Assembly: GCA_018136815.1 (NCBI GenBank)
Contig: CM030937.1
Coordinates: 5,226,632-5,290,631, forward strand
Direction of reading: 5' to 3'
DNA from: Isochrysis galbana
Lineage: Eukaryota; Haptophyta; Isochrysidales; Isochrysidaceae
DNA: 64,000 nt
In this document: one piece after another, positions 51,251-61,272 of the stretch
How positions within the stretch are numbered: position 1 is the stretch's first letter
How the letters are laid out: each line of letters begins with the position of its first letter
Made by a program: the position numbers and the translations under genes
The notes under the pieces: generated by a model
The model's input: the letters and a program-made list of their open reading frames with translations, nothing else
The model's database searches: none
What the model was told of the DNA's origin: nothing

Positions 51251-54200
51251 ATGCCTCTGCCCATGCCTGCCTGCCTGTCCCTGCCAGACTCGCACTCGCT
51301 CGTCGCACTCGACGAGCCTCGAACTGCAGCATGCGCACCTCACCGCAAGCGAGCGTCATCCCATTGCACCAAGGGGGAGACCTTGGGGGCAGTGGGATGG
51401 GCCCTCTTCCTCCCCTGCCCCTTCTATCTGCCTCAGGGTGAGCCCTCTGCAAAAATCTGCGATGAACTCGTGTCGAAGAACGCCGTCACCGGCGTCTTTT
51501 CACCAAAACGCCCAAGCGCATCGCCTTATCGTCCCACTCTTCCTTTCTTACATCTCCACCCCAAGGCCCTTTGGCATGGAGGAGGTGTTTCCTCTCCCTC
51601 TATCCTTTCCCTTATGTCTCAGGTCTCTAGCTTTGGTGAAAATCTCTCCCCCATCATAAACACGCAAGAGGAATCTCGCGGTTTCCTAAACCTCTCTCCT
51701 ACGCGCGTTTGCACGCAATTCTCACTCTCACTTCAGCCACCACCCCTCACTCCCCCCCTTCTGGGATGGGGTGGACTTCTCTTCTCTGATAAATGGTTGC
51801 AGGCCCTCCTTGACCAGCTGTCATTCTATGGAGCCCTCCATTCTGTCCCATCTGGACCTCTACACTCATCACGTGCCGCTCGTCGCGCCGCCACTCGCCG
51901 CCGCCGCCACTCACGTGCTATCTACTCCTCCATCTCCTATGTTGGAGTTTTGGGACTTCTCTTCTCTGATACATGGTTGCAGGCCCTTCTTGACCAGCTG
52001 TCATTCTATGGAGCCCTCCATTCTGTCCCATCTGGACCTCTACACTCATCACGTGCCGCTCGTCGGGCCGCCACTCGCCGCCGCCGCCACTCACGTGCTA
52101 TCTACTCCTCCATCTCCTATGTTGGAAATTTTATGGAGTCCCTCCATCACCTCCTTGGTTGCTGCCACTTGGCTTTCTCGCTCCTGCGACACCTACCCAC
52201 TTCTGCTGTTTGTGCCTCATTTGTTGCCGCCGAAGACTTGCACATTCGGAGCAATGCTTGGCTTGTCGCCTTGCTCACAACTTCTACGGTTGTGCGCCAT
52301 ACAGCCGGTCGCATCCTATCACTCTTCCTCTACGAGGCTTACTACTCACTCAGCTCTTGGGCTACCTCTCTTCTCTCGGCATCTTTCTCTCTCTACCTCC
52401 GTGCCCGAACCCTCTTCACTTGGGCAACCAAGCGCTTGACGTACAATCAATGCTGCGCCACAGACGAGGGGGGCGAAGATGATGCTCCTCTAGTTCTCCC
52501 ACTCAAGAAGAAGAAGTCCGGCTACGCGGCTTTTCTAGCCCGTGAACGCCATCGGAACCTTTTGGAATCCAAACGCCTTCACGCTCGCGCCAAGTCCACC
52601 TATCTTGTCAGGTCGCACACTTCAATTCGGTCCTCAGCGCTTCGGCCCTCCTTCATGGTGCTTCTCTTACTTCTATCCCAGCTACCCACCTTTGTTTGTG
52701 CGCCGGCAACTTCAGAGGCTTCCACTTTGCCCACCTTCTCCGGCGAGAGGTCTGAATACATGGAGTGGGCCATCCTCTTCTCCGGCTATGTTGCATGGAA
52801 ACTCACAGATGCCATCCACCTTCTTGAAGATGATGTTACCCGCCCGGATGAGGATGGGGAGAAGCAACGGTCCTATGACACTCTCAATGCCCGACTGTAT
52901 GGCCTACTTCTCCAAGCCCTCCCAGCATCCTTGCGTGTATCTGTCTTTCATGGCCATGCAAACGATGGCGTGGGCGCCTTACGCTACCTGCGTGCCACCT
53001 TCGCTGCCAAGAAAGATGATGCTGCCGATTATGCTCACTACCTTGGCATGGCACAGACACATGTGATTGATGCTAGGGCCGGCCTCGATCTTGCTGATCT
53101 ACGCCGCCAATATGACAACATCAATATGGCCGTCGCGGGCATTAAGCGCACGGGCAAACCTCCTCCGGACGATGCCACCCTCATTGCTTTCTTTGATCAT
53201 TCACTCCCCTTGGCCTACTCACAACTCCGGCAATTCGTACGCGGCAGGCGGCTAACCTCCTTTGTTGACCATTATGAAGAATATGTCAGTCAAACTCGTG
53301 CGGAACTCTCGGCTCAACGCCCTGCTGCACATGCTTTCGCCGTCACCGCACCTAAATCCTCATCCAAAGGGAAAGGTCGGCCGTCAAGCGAGCGTCCTCC
53401 GCCGAAGGGTGAGCCCATATGCCTCCGTTGTTTGGGCTCACACAATCGGCCGTTTTGCAAACAACCCACAACCAAGTGCCGTGGGTGCGGGGCTGATCAT
53501 CATGCAGACATATGCCCCCGCTTATCAACGTCTGCGACCTCCGGCACTCGTTCTCGGCTCACACGACGTGCACTCGAATTACTCGATCGTGATGCCTCTC
53601 GTGTTGCGGCTGTGCCTGCCTCAACCTCATCATCAACCTACGCCCAGGCTGCTGCAACTACCCCTACACCTACTGTAACTAATCCACCTGAAGCATCACA
53701 GGCGCCACACCAGCCGCCTTCTACAAGTGGCACCCCTCTCATGGCCTATACCCAGGCCCATGCCGCGGCTTCTGCCATCGCATCAGATCAAAATGATGCT
53801 AATGGTGCCATCCAAGCCTACACCGCTAGCATGCGAACCTTTGGCTATGCCCTTTGTGCCAAAGGTCCCTTGCCTCTCCTTGCGACCGAGACTAAGACGC
53901 CGATTGAGGAAGAAGCTCTTGTTGACTCCATGGCTACGTTTTGGGTTGTTGACCGCCTTGACCGCCTGTGGCGCGTCACGGATGCCCACCCTCGCCTAGG
54001 TGTTGACACTGCTGCTGGTCCCGTTGTCGCCCAGGCAGTTGGGATTGCTTTGGTGTACCTCCTTGTCGGCGACACTTGGGAATGCTACGAGATTCCAAAC
54101 GTCCTTGTCTTGGCTGAGTGCAATACTGTGCTGTATTCTACACGGGTTATGCGAGATCTTTTTGGTTTCCGCCATGACCTCGATGCAGGCTACATCCATG

Positions 54201-57200
54201 TTCCTGGCGCTCATCCCATACGTGTCCACGATGACTCAGCCGCATTTCGCATCCCAGTGCGATTCGTGGCACCTTCTGACACCCGTCCTCACTCTGTCCG
54301 CTGCCCACTTCGCCCCTCCGCGGCCTCTGCTTCGGCAGCTGCTACTGTGGTGCATGGAGACCTTGCCTCACACGCTCTGCTCTATCGACGCCTCGGTTTT
54401 CCTTACGCTGATCAATGGTCGCTTGTGCCCACCGCCACCGTTGGCCACAACCTGTCTCGCCACCGCCCCCCGACTGGCCTCCCCATGCCGGAAGCAGTTG
54501 TCCGTGGTCGCATGCGCGCCGCTCCCTTCTCCCGCCTCCCAATTTCCCTTGACGCCCAACCGCCTCCCGGAGCCATGGTCTACATGGACTTTGCCGGCCC
54601 GCTTTTGGAGAGCATCCTCTTCAAGTACACATGCTACTGCGGTACTGTGGATGCTGGTAGCGGCTTCACCCGGGTATGGCCCGCGCGAGCCATGACCGCC
54701 GAGGTCGCAGCCTCAGCTCTAGGCCAATTCATTGCAGACGTCGCCGCTCATCTTCGCTCCCTTGACGGCACATACAAGCCCTCCATTGTGCGATCCGACA
54801 AGGGAAGCGCTTTCCTCTCCTATCACTTCCGAGACTTCCTTGCTCACCGTCGTATCCGTGCAAGCTACTCATCGGAATACACGCCGCAACAAAACTCACA
54901 TGTGGAACGTATGTGGGGCGTCACCTTTGGTACAGCCCGCGTCCTTCTTGCTGCTGCTGGTCTGCCTCCGTCCTTTCATCCCTTTGCCATGCAGACAGCG
55001 GTTTGGATCACCAACAGGCTTCCACGACCTTCTCGCCGGAACTTGTCGCCTTATCAACTCCTCACTGGGCATCCCCCTGACATCCGTTGTCTCTATGCTT
55101 TTGGTTGCCTTTGTGCCGTCGTTGCCCCCGTGCCGCGACGTGTTGGCGATCGCCACTTCGCCGACAGAGGTTGGTATGGCCTCTACATGGGGCCTTCTGA
55201 GGAGAGCCCTGGCCATGTTGTCTACTTACTCGACTCCAAACGTGTCATTGTTGCAGCCAAGATCCGCGTATGGGAGGACCAGTTCCCAGGCCTCAAGGAT
55301 GAGCCTAGACCCAACTGGCTTGAGAATGACGACGATCCAGCTGCATTTGCACCTGCCCCCTCCCCTGCCCCCGTTCCAACTCCTGTACCTGCACCTACTG
55401 CAGCACCATCTGCAATTCGTCGCTCCCCACGCCTCCTTGAGCTCGAGCACCAACGTCATGGTATGAATACTACTTCTGCTCACATATCTGCAATGCAGAA
55501 TACCTCTATGGCTCAGGCTGCAGCTGTGTTTGCTCTTGGAGCTGCAGCGGCAGGGTTCGATTCTCGATCTGACCCTTCATGTTTTGCTTTTACCTCCGAC
55601 CTGCTCACTGCCGGCGACAGCTGTCCACCTTTTGCTCACGCCGGTAGCGACCTTTCACCCTTCGCCCAAGCCGTCACCGTTGTTGCCGACATGGGGGATG
55701 TGACGGTCCCCAAGACGTACCGTCAAGCGCTTCAGTCCACCCATGCTGACTATTGGCGCGTGGCCATCAACAAGGAGCTCGGCGGCCTCATGGCACTTCG
55801 CACTTGGGAGTGCGTTCCCGAGGACGCCATGCCCGAGGGCGCCAATCTTATGCATTGCCATTTTGTCTTCGCCGTCAAACGCAAGGCCGACGGCTCCATC
55901 GAGAAATTCAAGGCCCGCCTCGTCGCCGACGGCAATACTCAACGATACGGAGTCGATTTCGACCGCATCTTCTCTACCGTGGTCAAAACGGTTACCATCC
56001 GTCTCGTGCTTGCCATCGCTGCCGCTCGTGACTACAACTTGTCCTCCATCGACGTCCGCCAAGCTTATCTGCAAGCCACTCTTCCACAGCCCCTCTTCAT
56101 GCGCATGCCACCTGGCCTCCCGCCTCGTGACTGTCGCGGGGTTCGTCTCGTGTGCAAATTATTGCGCTCTATCTATGGCCTCCGTCAAGCTGGGCGCGAA
56201 TGGGCCGAGCTTCTCACCTCATTCCTCCTGAAGTGGGGCTTCACGCGCTCTACTATCGATGTCTGTCTCTACATCTTCATTAGCGGCTCGTCTTTGCTTT
56301 GGGTGCTGGTGTACGTGGACGACGCCCTCATCGTCGACAATGACTCCGGCCTCCGCGCTCGTTTTGTTCACGATCTCGGCGATAGGTTCCCCATTGAAGA
56401 CAAGGGCGAACTCTCGTGGATCCTCAATGTTGCCGTGGCTCGTGACCGTCCGCGTCGGATCCTCACCTTATCTCAGAGTCTTTACGTCTCAGATCTCCTT
56501 CAACGGCATGATGCTTTCCTATCTAGCACTACCACACGCACCTTCAAATCCCCTCTCGGCGCCCTCCACCTCGATCCATCTAATTCACCCACGCCTGGCT
56601 CTGCTGCTTTTGACTCCATGGCCTCCAAGCGCGACACCTATATGGCCATCGTTGGGGGCCTCCTCTGGCTTGCCAACATGTCTAGGCCAGATCTCGCATA
56701 TGCAGCCTCGCAGCTCTCACGCTTCATGACCAACCCTGGTCCTACGCACTTCGCCGCTGCCGTCCGCGTCCTTTGCTACGTGCGTGACTCCTCCACCTGC
56801 GCTCTGCTCTTTCGCCCGGATCCCTCGCTGCCCTTTCTAGTCCATGTCGACTCAAATTGGGAATCTCGCTTCTCTTGTACGGGCGCCATCTTCTTTCTGT
56901 ACGGCTGTCCTGTCCACTGGTTCTCCAAGACCCAACGCTCCGTCTCGTTGTCGAGCGCCGAGGCCGAGTACTTCGGTGCCATGCTTGCTGCCCGCGACAT
57001 CCTCTTCATCCGGGATTTGCTTGTCGACCTATCTCTCCCGCCGGATGGCCCTACCCTTCTGTGCTCCGACTCCAAGTCTGCCATCAACATGTCCCTCGAC
57101 CCCGTTGCTTTCAAAAAGACCAAGCACATAATGCGCGCCGCCGCTTTCCTCCGCGATCTCGTTGCAAAGCGCGCCCTCGCTATGCGACATGTCCCCGGTA

Positions 57201-57391
57201 ACCTTATGCTTGCTGACATCCTCACCAAGCCCCTTGGGCCCGCTCCCTTCTGCCGTCTCCTATCCCTTCTAAACGACTGCGCGTCCATCATTGCACAAAG
57301 TCTGACGAGTTCAAATTCAAGTTCCGCCGAAGAAGCTACGGCAGGAACAACGTCTGCCTCTAAGACTGCCTCTGACGAAAAGCTCCAGTGA
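51251..57391 (+). CDS. copia gag-pol polyprotein
   Basis: 2046 residues from the first ATG after the primer-binding site (51251); the frame extends upstream into the LTR. Order: N-terminal region with a 60-residue tandem duplication and hydrophobic segments; gag (THSGERSEYMEW-type start, LPASLRVSVFHG); zinc knuckle CLRCLGSHNRPFC and a second CRGCGADHHADIC; protease around LVDSMATFWVVDRL; integrase with DDE triad (MDFAGP, RSDKGSAF, QQNSHVE) but no recognisable HHCC finger; reverse transcriptase (FKARLVADGN, IDVRQAYLQATL, VYVDDALIV); RNase H (HVDSNWES, SLSSAEAEYFGAM, CSDSKSAINMS) ending near ADILTKPLG. Integrase precedes RT, the copia order. Protease Gly is Met (DSM), and HHCC residues are replaced. 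No stop or frameshift. Confidence 0.95.
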   Translation: MPLPMPACLSLPDSHSLVALDEPRTAACAPHRKRASSHCTKGETLGAVGWALFLPCPFYLPQGEPSAKICDELVSKNAVTGVFSPKRPSASPYRPTLPFLHLHPKALWHGGGVSSPSILSLMSQVSSFGENLSPIINTQEESRGFLNLSPTRVCTQFSLSLQPPPLTPPLLGWGGLLFSDKWLQALLDQLSFYGALHSVPSGPLHSSRAARRAATRRRRHSRAIYSSISYVGVLGLLFSDTWLQALLDQLSFYGALHSVPSGPLHSSRAARRAATRRRRHSRAIYSSISYVGNFMESLHHLLGCCHLAFSLLRHLPTSAVCASFVAAEDLHIRSNAWLVALLTTSTVVRHTAGRILSLFLYEAYYSLSSWATSLLSASFSLYLRARTLFTWATKRLTYNQCCATDEGGEDDAPLVLPLKKKKSGYAAFLARERHRNLLESKRLHARAKSTYLVRSHTSIRSSALRPSFMVLLLLLSQLPTFVCAPATSEASTLPTFSGERSEYMEWAILFSGYVAWKLTDAIHLLEDDVTRPDEDGEKQRSYDTLNARLYGLLLQALPASLRVSVFHGHANDGVGALRYLRATFAAKKDDAADYAHYLGMAQTHVIDARAGLDLADLRRQYDNINMAVAGIKRTGKPPPDDATLIAFFDHSLPLAYSQLRQFVRGRRLTSFVDHYEEYVSQTRAELSAQRPAAHAFAVTAPKSSSKGKGRPSSERPPPKGEPICLRCLGSHNRPFCKQPTTKCRGCGADHHADICPRLSTSATSGTRSRLTRRALELLDRDASRVAAVPASTSSSTYAQAAATTPTPTVTNPPEASQAPHQPPSTSGTPLMAYTQAHAAASAIASDQNDANGAIQAYTASMRTFGYALCAKGPLPLLATETKTPIEEEALVDSMATFWVVDRLDRLWRVTDAHPRLGVDTAAGPVVAQAVGIALVYLLVGDTWECYEIPNVLVLAECNTVLYSTRVMRDLFGFRHDLDAGYIHVPGAHPIRVHDDSAAFRIPVRFVAPSDTRPHSVRCPLRPSAASASAAATVVHGDLASHALLYRRLGFPYADQWSLVPTATVGHNLSRHRPPTGLPMPEAVVRGRMRAAPFSRLPISLDAQPPPGAMVYMDFAGPLLESILFKYTCYCGTVDAGSGFTRVWPARAMTAEVAASALGQFIADVAAHLRSLDGTYKPSIVRSDKGSAFLSYHFRDFLAHRRIRASYSSEYTPQQNSHVERMWGVTFGTARVLLAAAGLPPSFHPFAMQTAVWITNRLPRPSRRNLSPYQLLTGHPPDIRCLYAFGCLCAVVAPVPRRVGDRHFADRGWYGLYMGPSEESPGHVVYLLDSKRVIVAAKIRVWEDQFPGLKDEPRPNWLENDDDPAAFAPAPSPAPVPTPVPAPTAAPSAIRRSPRLLELEHQRHGMNTTSAHISAMQNTSMAQAAAVFALGAAAAGFDSRSDPSCFAFTSDLLTAGDSCPPFAHAGSDLSPFAQAVTVVADMGDVTVPKTYRQALQSTHADYWRVAINKELGGLMALRTWECVPEDAMPEGANLMHCHFVFAVKRKADGSIEKFKARLVADGNTQRYGVDFDRIFSTVVKTVTIRLVLAIAAARDYNLSSIDVRQAYLQATLPQPLFMRMPPGLPPRDCRGVRLVCKLLRSIYGLRQAGREWAELLTSFLLKWGFTRSTIDVCLYIFISGSSLLWVLVYVDDALIVDNDSGLRARFVHDLGDRFPIEDKGELSWILNVAVARDRPRRILTLSQSLYVSDLLQRHDAFLSSTTTRTFKSPLGALHLDPSNSPTPGSAAFDSMASKRDTYMAIVGGLLWLANMSRPDLAYAASQLSRFMTNPGPTHFAAAVRVLCYVRDSSTCALLFRPDPSLPFLVHVDSNWESRFSCTGAIFFLYGCPVHWFSKTQRSVSLSSAEAEYFGAMLAARDILFIRDLLVDLSLPPDGPTLLCSDSKSAINMSLDPVAFKKTKHIMRAAAFLRDLVAKRALAMRHVPGNLMLADILTKPLGPAPFCRLLSLLNDCASIIAQSLTSSNSSSAEEATAGTTSASKTASDEKLQ
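51773..52132 (+). repeat. in-frame 180-bp tandem duplication in gag
   Basis: 51773-51952 and 51953-52132 are nearly identical, coding a 60-residue unit (LLFSDKWLQALLDQL ... SSISYVGVLG) twice. Differences include aaatgg/acatgg and a few substitutions. Confidence 0.92.
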
Positions 57392-57489
57392 CATATACCA
57401 CTCCGAGTATTACGACTGTCATGCAAGGCATTCTCCATTCTTCTACCTTTATCCTCTGTATCTAAGCCTCACCCTCCGTGCTCGCCTTA

Positions 57490-57497
57490 TGGGGGGG
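57490..57497 (+). other. copia polypurine tract
   Basis: A run of seven g (with preceding t) immediately before the 3' LTR; primer site for plus-strand synthesis. Confidence 0.85.
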
Positions 57498-58110
57498 TAT
57501 CACAGAGTGCCGTCATCTGCCAACACAACCCATTGGTCCTTACCGATAGAATCGGCTTTACCGATAACTTTGTCTGCCAGATTCCTTTTCATCAAGTCAT
57601 CAGCCTCTTTCATCATGTGCACCACCTTCTGGACTCTTCTCTACATTATCATCTGCAGTCGATGCACATCGAGTTCTTAGGGTTCCCCGAGTCATTTGCA
57701 CATCGACTTCTAGACCTCGCCTTCATCTTGGGGATCTCAGCTCACTCTAGATCGACTTAGTGCACCTAAGGAATCTCACCTTCATCAACACTCACGACGC
57801 TTCATCGGCTCATACTAAGGCAACACTCGCCGATTCCCTAAATCCTTGATTCCTTCTTTGTTCCCTCGCACGCCTTCCTGTTTGTCTCAGAGTATTATCC
57901 AAAGAACCGTGGTGGGGTATATGTAAGGGTTTGTGCGTGCGTGATTGTTGTAGAATCACCGTGCCCCAGGGGTATCTTGAGTTCCCCAGTGCCCCCAGGT
58001 GTCCCAGGTTCTGACCCCCTTACCCCTGTACCACTGTCTCTCTCACTGTCTGTCATGACCCTTCTGCTTTTTGTTGCCGCCCTGGCTGCTTCCTGGCATC
58101 CAGCGCGATA
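57498..58110 (+). repeat. copia 3' LTR
   Basis: 613 bp, appears identical to the 5' LTR, offset 6891. Confidence 0.95.
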
Positions 58111-58953
58111 CACCACCACACAGAATAGCCATGCTGGCCCCCACCCATGGGTACGCAGCTGCAGACTGCACAGACCTTAGACTGCATGTGCCTGGCCTGT
58201 GCGGCCACTACTCCACTAGGCATGCCTTATGGCTGGCAGAGGCCCCTCTCGCCTTGGTAAGTGGTAAGGGCCGCGCTGCCACGGCAGCGTGGCCCGAGAC
58301 CGGGTGGTCCTCGCCCTCATGGGCACACACTCAACAACACAGGCTTCCGCAACGTAATGTGCCTTCCCGCAACTGTGAGCCAAAAAGCTCGCCTCCCCCC
58401 TAGCCCCTAGGGAGACAACATAGAAACCGTATGAGCCGACGCGAAAGAGATCATAGCCACATTCCTAAGAGAGGAAACGGCGGCGAGAATTAATAAATTT
58501 TTTTTCCAACGGGGAAGGTGCTGCTCCGAAGTTTTTTCTTCAGTCTTCAGTGAAGGTGCAGGTGAAGGTGAGAGTGCACTGCAGGAACTGCAGGTGCAGG
58601 TGAAGACACGGTGAACGGGGCGCGCTGGGCGGCCAGTAGCCCGCCAAGGTGGCTGTTGATCGTGCTCGCGTGGGATTGCAAGTTGAGAGCCAAAATTGAT
58701 CAAGTGGTGGGGCACACCACCCATGTTATCGGTTATCGGGAAAAATAAGCAGGCACCTGCACTACACGCCCAGACATGACCATTAATGCAAGCCGGGGCG
58801 CTCAGATGACCCGCCCGCCCGCCCCCGGGCTCTGCTGGGGTCTCTGCAGGGCCTGCAGGGACATCTTCACCAGCGTCTTCACCTGCGTCGGCGTGCGGCA
58901 TCGGCCAGCGGCTCAGTGCAGGTGCGCATCTTCCCCGTTGGAAATTTTTTTTA
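58111..58953. other. intergenic, nothing recognised
   Basis: Host DNA after the copia target duplication. tgcaggtgcaggtgaag-type short repeats around 58555-58600. No supported gene. Confidence 0.35.
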
Positions 58954-59472
58954 TTAATTGAGCCTACCATCCAGTCCGCGCTCGAACTGAAGGCCGTACC
59001 GCGCCTCATGTAGCTTGTACTCGATGTGGGCCGACGCCACCGGCGAATACGCAGGAAGGGTTACAGGACGTGGCGCCAGGTTCCAGACCGTGATCAGCAC
59101 CTCCCCCTCCGGAGTTGGGGTTTCGACGCTCGTGGCGACCATTGGAGGAGAATCGAGGCCGTCACGGGGCGGTAAACGGTCGACGAGGATGGCGGAGTCG
59201 GGGTAGTTCTCGATGATCTCCAGCGGCAGGCGAACGGAGAACGTACCCCTCGATCGCGAGGGGATAGTGATTGGCTGCCTGGTGTACAGAGCAAACTCTT
59301 TCGACGCGGCAGCCGACGTGGAGACGCCGGCGAAGAGTGGCTCAATTTCGACGGCGGCAGACGAACGAGAAGGAGACAAAGGCGGACTGCGAGTGAAGTC
59401 GAGACGAGGGGGCGGCTCAAGCTCGGGATCGAGAGGGGGCAATGGAACCGAAGTCGACATTGCCGGCGGCAA
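58954..59472 (-). pseudogene. Ty3-like pol fragment (protease-RT linker)
   Basis: A 172-codon minus-strand frame. EFALYTRQPITIPSRSRGTF, then VRLP, ILVDRLPPRD and LITVWNLAPRPVTLPAYSPV-ASAHIE match the barrel-like segment between protease and reverse transcriptase in Ty3/gypsy polyproteins (V.N....PVTLP.GT.VA). No start-site evidence; RT and protease are absent. Adjacent to a leader fragment in the opposite orientation. Confidence 0.55.
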
Positions 59473-59484
59473 CTCGCCGTGTTC

Positions 59485-59570
59485 CCGTTCTCATCCCTCG
59501 TTCTCAACACTACCTCAATACCAAACCTCACCACTCCCTCACTCAGCCTCAGCCTATCCATCCCGACCCG
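59485..59570 (+). repeat. retroelement leader fragment
   Basis: Matches about 1250-1335 upstream of the gag-like frame (cctcgttctcaacactacct, caataccaaacctc, cctatccatcccga). Confidence 0.7.
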
Positions 59571-59842
59571 CCAGCTCGCGCGAGCGCGCGCGAGCGAGGC
59601 GAAGCAATGTGGGCAGGGGGTGCAAACAAGGATCAATGAGATCCATTCTCATTCCCTCCCGAGCAAGGGGGCCAGAGGGACCACCTTCCCAGAGGGGGAG
59701 AGGGAGAGGGAGAGAGGAGGGCTCGCTACCATGCGTCGCCATGCAGCCATGCAGCCCAAAGCGACTGCGCGAGCGCGCGCAGCTCGCGGCGGTCCGCGAG
59801 AGTCGGCTCAACAGCTCAGCAAGCCCAGCCCTACCCCTCTAC
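59571..59842 (-). other. internal sequence of the split copia-like element (5' part)
   Basis: Lies directly inside the primer-binding site on the minus strand. GC-rich, with cgcgagcgcgc runs; no long natural frame. Confidence 0.35.
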
Positions 59843-60061
59843 ACCTGGGTGGGAGCTCCATATCGCCGGGAGCCCACAGCGCGAGCCCCGGCGGCGGTGA
59901 GAGAGCGGCGCGCCGCGCCACCATCGCGCTACGCCATGAGCCAAGATGATTAAAAGATACCTAGGGGGACTGCCACACAAGGCACGCTAACACTAACGGT
60001 ATAGAACCACAAACAAACCACAAACGTCACATTGGACATGGTGTAAGACACCCTGTGATGC
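59843..60061 (-). mobile_element. 5' LTR (201 bp) and primer-binding site of a copia-like element, minus strand
   Basis: On the minus strand the LTR begins CATCACAGGG at 60061, ends GGCGATA at 59861, and is followed directly by the primer-binding site tggagctcccacccaggt (59860 down to 59843). The five bases outside the LTR start are gtcgg. It matches the 44758-44959 LTR. Confidence 0.8.
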
Positions 60062-60290
60062 CGACCTGTCCGGCTCTTGAGCCAGCGCGTGAGGAATGAG
60101 GATAAGCATCAATCGATGCTGATATCGGCCCGCATGTGAAGATGTGAAGCGGTGAAGGCGGTAGCCATACTCACGTAGCCGGCCGCAGTCCATGCGCCTA
60201 TGCCGATCTGTCCGGCTCTTGAGCCAGCGCGTGAGGACTGAGGATGAGCAGCCATCCATGCTGATATCGGCCATGTATAGCGGTGAAGGT
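60062..60290 (-). repeat. ~135-bp tandem repeat, insertion site of the split element
   Basis: Two units, gccgacctgtccggctcttgagcc... (60062) and gccgatctgtccggctcttg... (about 60200), each with gcgtgaggan-tgaggatnagca and gctgatatcggcc. The unit boundary shows the uninterrupted order of the two flanks of the split LTR element. Confidence 0.8.
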
Positions 60291-61263
60291 ACAGGCCGGC
60301 GGCCGCACGGCCGCACGTGCCTGATCGCGACGGCCGAGTCCTGCCTTGCACACAAGCTCATAGGACGGCCTCGTGGTGCTTCCTTCAGGAATCTATCACT
60401 GATACACCTTGACCGCGGAGTGTGCTCTAGGCGTGCTGCTGCGCATTCATGCTCTGGTCCACGCGCAAGGAGCGTGCCGTATTGGCTCACCTACACGCAG
60501 GCTGCTGTAGCGCGTGCTGGGCGCACGGCAGCTAGGAGCCACCACGGTGATGGCGTACGGTTGAGGTGTTGCAGTCACCGCGCTGCACTGCGCACGCTCG
60601 CAGTAGGCTATAGTAGGCCCATACGTCATGCCACCTCACTGAGCAACTCCAACACTGCAAAGCAAAAGCAGAAGAAGATGGAGGATGTAACACGCAGGAG
60701 GTGGCACGTGTTGCTCATGCAAGCCTAGAGGAGACGGGAAACCGCAACACCGCAACTTCCTATTGCTAGCTGAGCAAAGAGCACACGCATACGAGCGCAA
60801 GAGTAAAAAGAAAGGCTCAATACGGCTACGTAGAATAGCCTCAGGAAAACAGCGAGGCGTGGCGGGATCAGTGGGTCCAGACCATCTTGAACACTCGTGC
60901 CACGAAACTAATAATATATTGGTACATCGCGTGTCGATCGTCACCTTCCGTCATCCAACTCATCGTTAGCATCGTCACTGATAGCAAAGGATAGTCGAGT
61001 AGCCTCCAGACCCCGCCTCTTTACGTTGCTCCCCTCGGGGAGGGGCGGAAGCACCTGCTGAGACAATTCAAGGTGGCGTGCCTTCCTCACCTCTTTACCC
61101 AACCGATGATGCCTTGATGTGAATGCGCTCCGGCCTCGACGACCTCCCTCACTGCTGCTAATCCGCCTGACCTGAAAGATATGGCGGCCGCTTCTTTCCG
61201 CGTCATTATCGGGATTGTTGACGCCGTCGGCCACCTCAGGACTTTTGGTGTGGTCCATGTCTC
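60291..61263. other. intergenic, nothing recognised
   Basis: Frames at 60192-60728 (plus) and 60941-61258 (minus) show no motif. Confidence 0.35.
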
Positions 61264-61272
61264 GTGCATCCC

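Larger units (their letters stand above)
50607..58110 (+). mobile_element. intact copia LTR retrotransposon (7.5 kb)
   Basis: LTRs 50607-51219 and 57498-58110 (613 bp each) appear identical by eye. Both start TATCACAGAG and end GCGCGATA. Target duplication CACCA flanks the element (50602-50606 and 58111-58115). PBS begins directly after the left LTR; polypurine tract ggggggg precedes the right LTR. One long gag-pol frame. Identical LTRs and an open frame indicate a recent insertion. Confidence 0.97.
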
